NCBI RefSeq assembly: GCF_019443125.1
Contig: NZ_JAHYXK010000018.1
Span: 25,768 to 89,767 of the forward strand
Direction of reading: 5' to 3'
DNA: 64,000 bases
From: Pontibacter aydingkolensis
GTDB lineage: Bacteria; Bacteroidota; Bacteroidia; Cytophagales; Hymenobacteraceae
Of the stretch, positions 60,364-64,000 are shown piece by piece; the stretch's first letter is position 1, and each line of letters begins with the position of its first letter. The position numbers were made by a program, and so were the translations under genes. Under the pieces are notes generated by a model. It was not told where the DNA came from, ran no database searches, and worked only from the letters and a program-made list of their open reading frames with translations.

Positions 60364-61776
60364 TTAATAACTACTTACATTCAATCGGCCTCCAGACACG
60401 CATTTACCGGTAAGAGAACTTGTTGCTGTCGCGCTGCTAAGTATAGCGTTCTTGATTGTAGCAGCATTAGCAGACGTGTTGGAGGCCGCATAAAGGGCAA
60501 CAGCACCTGTTACATGCGGCGTAGCCATAGAGGTACCGCTGTACGAGCCATAATTAGAGGCATCTTTCCGACCTGGCAGCGTTGAATAAATGCCGGAGCC
60601 TGGCGCACCGATATCCACTGAAGTAGCACCGTAGTTAGAGAAGCCAGACTTAGCGCCTGAGCTGGTAATGGAAGCCACTGAAATAATGTTAGCATTAGCA
60701 TAACTGGATGGGTAGTGAGGTGTTTTATCATTATCATCGCCAACACCATCGCGGCCACCATTTCCAGCAGCTGCCACAAACAGGATATTCTCTGCATTTG
60801 CACGATTAATGGCTTCATACAAGCCCTGTGAGAAGCCTCCGCCGCCCCAGGAGTTATTCGTAGCAACCAGGTTCAAGCCATGCCGCTTTTTCAAATCAGT
60901 GATGTAGTCCACAGACTTGATGGCATTGGCAGTAGTACCGCCGTTACGGCCCAGGAATTTGGCCGTAATCATTTTCACGTTCCATACTACACCTGCAACG
61001 CCTGTACCGTTACCACCCTTTGCACCAATTGTACCCGCTACGTGCGTGCCATGGTCATCGTTTGTACCATCATAGGTCGAATTATTATTCCCGTCAAAGT
61101 CCCAGCCGTATACATCATCCACATAGCCATTGCCGTCATCGTCAATTCCGTTGCCTGCAATCTCACCCGGGTTTGTCCAGATGTTGGCCTGCAGGTCTGC
61201 ATGGGCGTGCATCACGCCCTCATCAATAATGCCGATTACAACTGTAGGTGAACCAACATGGTTGCCAGCCCAGGCTGCACTGGCATGGCTGCCGTACTGG
61301 TTGGCAGGCGAGGAAGAACCTCCGTACATACCCCACAGCGAGCCATTGGTATAGTATGGATCGTTAGAAGTGGCATGATGGCGGTAAATGAAATTGGGTT
61401 CTGCGTATTCTATTTCTGCTGCTCCCCTTAGTTTGCCAATAGCCTCCAGTGCAGCCATAGGAGTATGAACCAGCAACAAACCTTCCTTATCACCGAATCG
61501 CTCCATGGTCCTGGTCAGAATAACTTCCTGCACTCTACCGCTTACGCGCGACAAGGCTCTGGCCCTGACATCACCAGAGGTACCTGCCTTAAACTTAACC
61601 AGCACCTGGTTGGCCACATGCTCATGCCCCTGCGCCGCAGACGCCTCAGACTCCTGCACATGCGAAAGGCTGCCATCCTCTAACAATTCCTCTTTCTCAC
61701 AACCTGTAAGAAAAGAAATTGAAAAAGCCGCTATAGTTAATGCAGTTTTACCTGTTTTAATGTTTAAAATTTTCAT
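60364..61776 (-). CDS. S8 (subtilisin) family serine protease, lipoprotein
   Basis: A 470-residue protein with a lipoprotein signal ending SFLTGC (Cys26). A propeptide-like part (NQVLVKFKAGTSGDVRARALSRVSGRVQEVILTRTMERFGDKEGLLLVHT) precedes the catalytic domain. Catalytic residues: Asp in VVIGIIDEGVMHAHADLQ, His in DDHGTHVAGTIGAKG and Ser in YSGTSMATPHVTGAVALY; the oxyanion Asn is in VAAAGNGGRDGVGDDN. NGIDDDGNGYVDDVYGWDFDGNNN is a typical Ca2+-rich loop. It ends soon after the catalytic domain with a short tail (CVSGGRLNVSSY) and no T9SS sorting domain, so it probably stays anchored to the membrane. Confidence 0.94.
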   Translation of the reverse strand: MKILNIKTGKTALTIAAFSISFLTGCEKEELLEDGSLSHVQESEASAAQGHEHVANQVLVKFKAGTSGDVRARALSRVSGRVQEVILTRTMERFGDKEGLLLVHTPMAALEAIGKLRGAAEIEYAEPNFIYRHHATSNDPYYTNGSLWGMYGGSSSPANQYGSHASAAWAGNHVGSPTVVIGIIDEGVMHAHADLQANIWTNPGEIAGNGIDDDGNGYVDDVYGWDFDGNNNSTYDGTNDDHGTHVAGTIGAKGGNGTGVAGVVWNVKMITAKFLGRNGGTTANAIKSVDYITDLKKRHGLNLVATNNSWGGGGFSQGLYEAINRANAENILFVAAAGNGGRDGVGDDNDKTPHYPSSYANANIISVASITSSGAKSGFSNYGATSVDIGAPGSGIYSTLPGRKDASNYGSYSGTSMATPHVTGAVALYAASNTSANAATIKNAILSSATATSSLTGKCVSGGRLNVSSY

Positions 61777-62396
61777 GTGTTGATTTAAAAAGGAAATGAG
61801 TTACTCCCGGGCAGAATATACCCGAATGCGATCAGCATAAAGTATAGCTCTCATATCAATACTGTAACACAGCATACCCGAGAGAACAGGGAAGGTATTT
61901 ATAGACGAACAAAAATTAGATTGGTTACCTTTTATTGCTATTATTTTGTACGATTACAGGTTAAATGAGATTTACGTTTTACCCTGTCTTTTTGCAGCCG
62001 AAAGTACACAATGCTATACTTTACAAATCGCGCTTAAAAAAATCTCTGCATATCCTTCAAAACTTATTATCCAGACAGAATCAGCATCACAAAAGACCTT
62101 GCGGTGTCCGGTGGTCCCGCGAGCGTCTGCCTTGTATAGGCTGTAGCTCCATCGCAAAATCGCTGAGAGGTGTTTTAAGTAGCAATTGCAGTAATTTTAT
62201 TGTTACAGCCTACAATCGGACTGGTTCAGCATAAAAGGCAGATAAACTTGTTGATTATCAATAATTAACCATAATTTGAATGGGCTTTATACTTTATCGA
62301 AAAGCTTCCCTTTGGGCCAAAATTGCTGCAATTCCCGAAAAATAAGTTTATCTTAAAGTTCATTTAAATTTCAGGATCCCTGCCAAAAAGCAAAAC
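61777..62396. other. Divergent intergenic region with REP-like palindrome
   Basis: About 620 AT-rich bases between the S8 protease gene (minus) and the Na+:alanine symporter gene (plus). It holds the palindrome at 62097-62129, three AAGTATA/TATACTT heptamers (near 61840, 62015 and 62285) and presumably both promoters. No gene is supported. Confidence 0.45.
62097..62129. repeat. REP-like palindrome, copy 2
   Basis: CCTTGCGGTGTCC followed by TCCCGCGAGC forms an imperfect hairpin. It resembles the element at 60163-60194 over about 30 bases, so the two flank the S8 protease gene. Confidence 0.5.
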
Positions 62397-63851
62397 ATGG
62401 AAAACATTATCAGTTGGGTTAACAATATTATCTGGAGCGATGCGCTTATTATACTTTGCCTCGGGGCAGGGGTTTATTTTTCAGTTGTTACAAAGTTCCT
62501 GCAGGTGCGCTACCTCCGCGAGATGCTCCGTTTGCTGTTTAAGGGGCAGGCCTCCAAAAAAGGTATCAGTTCTTTTCAGGCATTTACGGTTGCAATTGCC
62601 GGGCGCGTAGGCACAGGTAACATAGCCGGCGTGGCCACAGCCATAGCCATGGGTGGACCAGGTGCTGTGTTCTGGATGTGGGTGATCGCCTTCCTGGGCA
62701 GTGCGTCTGCCTTCATAGAAGCTACCCTGGGCCAGATCTATAAAGAGGTAAAGAATGGCGAGTACCGGGGCGGGCCGGCTTTCTATATCGAAAAAGGCTT
62801 AGGGGTAAAGTGGTATGCAGTTGTTTTTGCTGTCGCTACTATTATAAGTATGGCTTTGTTTTTACCGGGTGTTCAAAGCAACAGCATTGCCTCCAGCGTT
62901 TACACGGCTTTTAATATACCCGTAGCTTACACGGGTGCAGCCGTGTGCGTTTTTCTGGCGCTGATCATTTTTGGTGGCGTAAAACGAATCGGTAAAGTGG
63001 CTGAAGTAGCTGTTCCGTTCATGGCCGGCGCTTATATTCTTATGACCATTATCATCATCGCCGTTAACATTACAGAAGTACCTGCGGTTGTCAGCCTTAT
63101 CTTCCGCTCCGCCTTCAATATTGAGCCAGCTTTTGCCGGTGTGTTCGGTATGGCCATTTCGTGGGGTGTAAAGCGGGGCATCTACTCCAACGAGGCCGGC
63201 CAGGGTACTGCGCCACATGCGGCTGCGGCTGCAGAAGTAAGCCACCCGGCCAAGCAGGGCCTCGTACAGGCATTCTCTGTTTACGTGGATACATTGTTTG
63301 TTTGTACAGCAACAGCCTTCATGATTTTGTTTACGGGACAGTATAATGTGGTAAACCCGGAAGGCGGCTTTCTCGTGGAAAACCTGCCGGGAGTGGCCTT
63401 TGGGCCAGAGTATACACAGATGGCCGTAAACACCTATTTTCCTTCTCTGGGTGCAGGCTTTGTGGCTATATCGTTGCTATTATTCGCCTTTACCACCATT
63501 ATGGCCTACTACTATATCGCAGAAACCAACCTGAGCTACCTGAATAAAAAAGGGAACAGATGGATGATCTGGGCACTGCGCTTGCTCATACTTGCCGCTA
63601 CCTTCTACGGTTCTGTTAAAACTGCAGAGTCTGCCTGGATGCTGGGTGATATTGGCGTAGGCATAATGGCCTGGCTGAACGTAATAGCTATTATACTACT
63701 GCGCAAACCGGCACTTCGGGCACTCAAAGATTACCAGTCCCAGCGCAAGGCTGGCCTTGATCCGGTATTCAGCGCGAAGAAACTGGGAATTAAAAATGCA
63801 GCGCAATGGGACAAGAACGAGGAAGTAGATAAAGAACTGCAGGCGGTCTAG
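62397..63851 (+). CDS. Sodium:alanine symporter family (AGCS) transporter
   Basis: A 484-residue protein with about 11 membrane helices. AGCS blocks: FQAFTVAIAGRVGTGNIAGVATAIAMGGPGAVFWMWVIAFLGSASAFIEATLGQIYKE, YRGGPAFYIEKGLG, AISWGVKRGIYSNEAGQGTAPHAAAAAEVSHPAKQGLVQAFSVYVDTLFVCTATAFMIL and FTTIMAYYYIAETNLSYL. The family imports alanine or glycine with Na+. Its C-terminal 60 residues are soluble. It stands alone, with the S8 protease gene transcribed in the opposite direction, so peptide breakdown and amino-acid uptake may be linked. Confidence 0.94.
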   Translation: MENIISWVNNIIWSDALIILCLGAGVYFSVVTKFLQVRYLREMLRLLFKGQASKKGISSFQAFTVAIAGRVGTGNIAGVATAIAMGGPGAVFWMWVIAFLGSASAFIEATLGQIYKEVKNGEYRGGPAFYIEKGLGVKWYAVVFAVATIISMALFLPGVQSNSIASSVYTAFNIPVAYTGAAVCVFLALIIFGGVKRIGKVAEVAVPFMAGAYILMTIIIIAVNITEVPAVVSLIFRSAFNIEPAFAGVFGMAISWGVKRGIYSNEAGQGTAPHAAAAAEVSHPAKQGLVQAFSVYVDTLFVCTATAFMILFTGQYNVVNPEGGFLVENLPGVAFGPEYTQMAVNTYFPSLGAGFVAISLLLFAFTTIMAYYYIAETNLSYLNKKGNRWMIWALRLLILAATFYGSVKTAESAWMLGDIGVGIMAWLNVIAIILLRKPALRALKDYQSQRKAGLDPVFSAKKLGIKNAAQWDKNEEVDKELQAV

Positions 63852-63893
63852 TTTTACCATACCTATATTTAGATAAATAACTCAAGTTGCGAG

Positions 63894-64000
63894 CTACTCA
63901 ATTACTTGAGCTAGCGTGTAGGCGAAGATAAAGAGGATTAGCTTTAGGATGAATCCTTCGGCTGTGACGGCATGGATCTTCCTGGGGAAGAAGCCGGTGA
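63894..64000 (-). mobile_element. C-terminal end of a probable transposase (cut by window edge)
   Basis: On the minus strand a frame open to the window edge reads TGFFPRKIHAVTAEGFILKL, then ILFIFAYTLAQVIE and stop TAG at 63894-63896. The RKIHAVTxxGFxLKxxLFxxA pattern is the usual last helix of some DDE transposases in Bacteroidota. I cannot assign the IS family or see terminal repeats, because the element lies mostly outside. Confidence 0.5.

Noticed and set aside
1..64000. tRNA, rRNA or CRISPR arrays
   Set aside because: I looked for conserved TΨC-loop-like GTTCGA contexts, rRNA signatures and regularly spaced direct repeats and saw none.

Overview
The window is a chromosomal segment of a Bacteroidota bacterium, most likely of the order Cytophagales and probably Hymenobacteraceae (Pontibacter-like). 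The evidence is a PorP/SprF protein paired with a PKD adhesin that ends in a type B type IX secretion (T9SS) tail, a second T9SS substrate with a type A tail, many lipoproteins, and families typical of the phylum. The genus is an inference, because no rRNA or tRNA gene was seen.

Layout. 0-6.3 kb: an edge fragment, a lytic transglycosylase and the SprF/PKD pair. 6.8-14.1 kb: four secreted amide hydrolases (penicillin-acylase-like, two M20 peptidases, a gamma-glutamyltransferase homologue). 14.3-25.5 kb: a Ca2+-type P-type ATPase, an unrecognised two-repeat protein, a D-lactate dehydrogenase/lactate permease pair, CapA-like and HtrA/Deg proteins, and an SDR dehydrogenase. 25.6-34.9 kb: a frameshifted lipoprotein gene, a tight operon of ATP-cone nuclease, AMP-phosphorylase-type enzyme and PRPP-synthetase homologue, then PEP synthase, a DUF2911 lipoprotein and a glycoside hydrolase. 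34.8-47.6 kb: a copper-handling region with a VKOR-like membrane protein, multicopper oxidase fusion, Cys-rich copper-storage homologue, HMA-AraC regulator, CopB ATPase, and Met-rich and DUF305 lipoproteins. 47.7-53.5 kb: a broken rsgA paralogue, an ion channel, PepSY, a PQQ sugar dehydrogenase and YceI. 53.7-64 kb: a T9SS-exported GH10-like protein, remnants of three truncated genes, two cold-shock-domain genes, rtcB, an S8 protease, a Na+:alanine symporter and an apparent transposase tail.

How the genes fit together (inference). The 14-35 kb stretch reads as an energy- or oxygen-limitation toolkit: lactate metabolism, PEP synthase, nucleotide phosphorolysis and ion pumping. The copper region covers sensing, export, periplasmic oxidation and storage.

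The most unusual signals are these. First, the heptamer AAGTATA/TATACTT occurs on both strands in genes and gaps more than 100 times by eye, and is nearly absent from the copper region. Second, the nuclease/phosphorylase/PRPP operon. Third, two related minus-strand intergenic elements flank rtcB; each has a tiny MAKKLK-type reading frame followed by a terminator.
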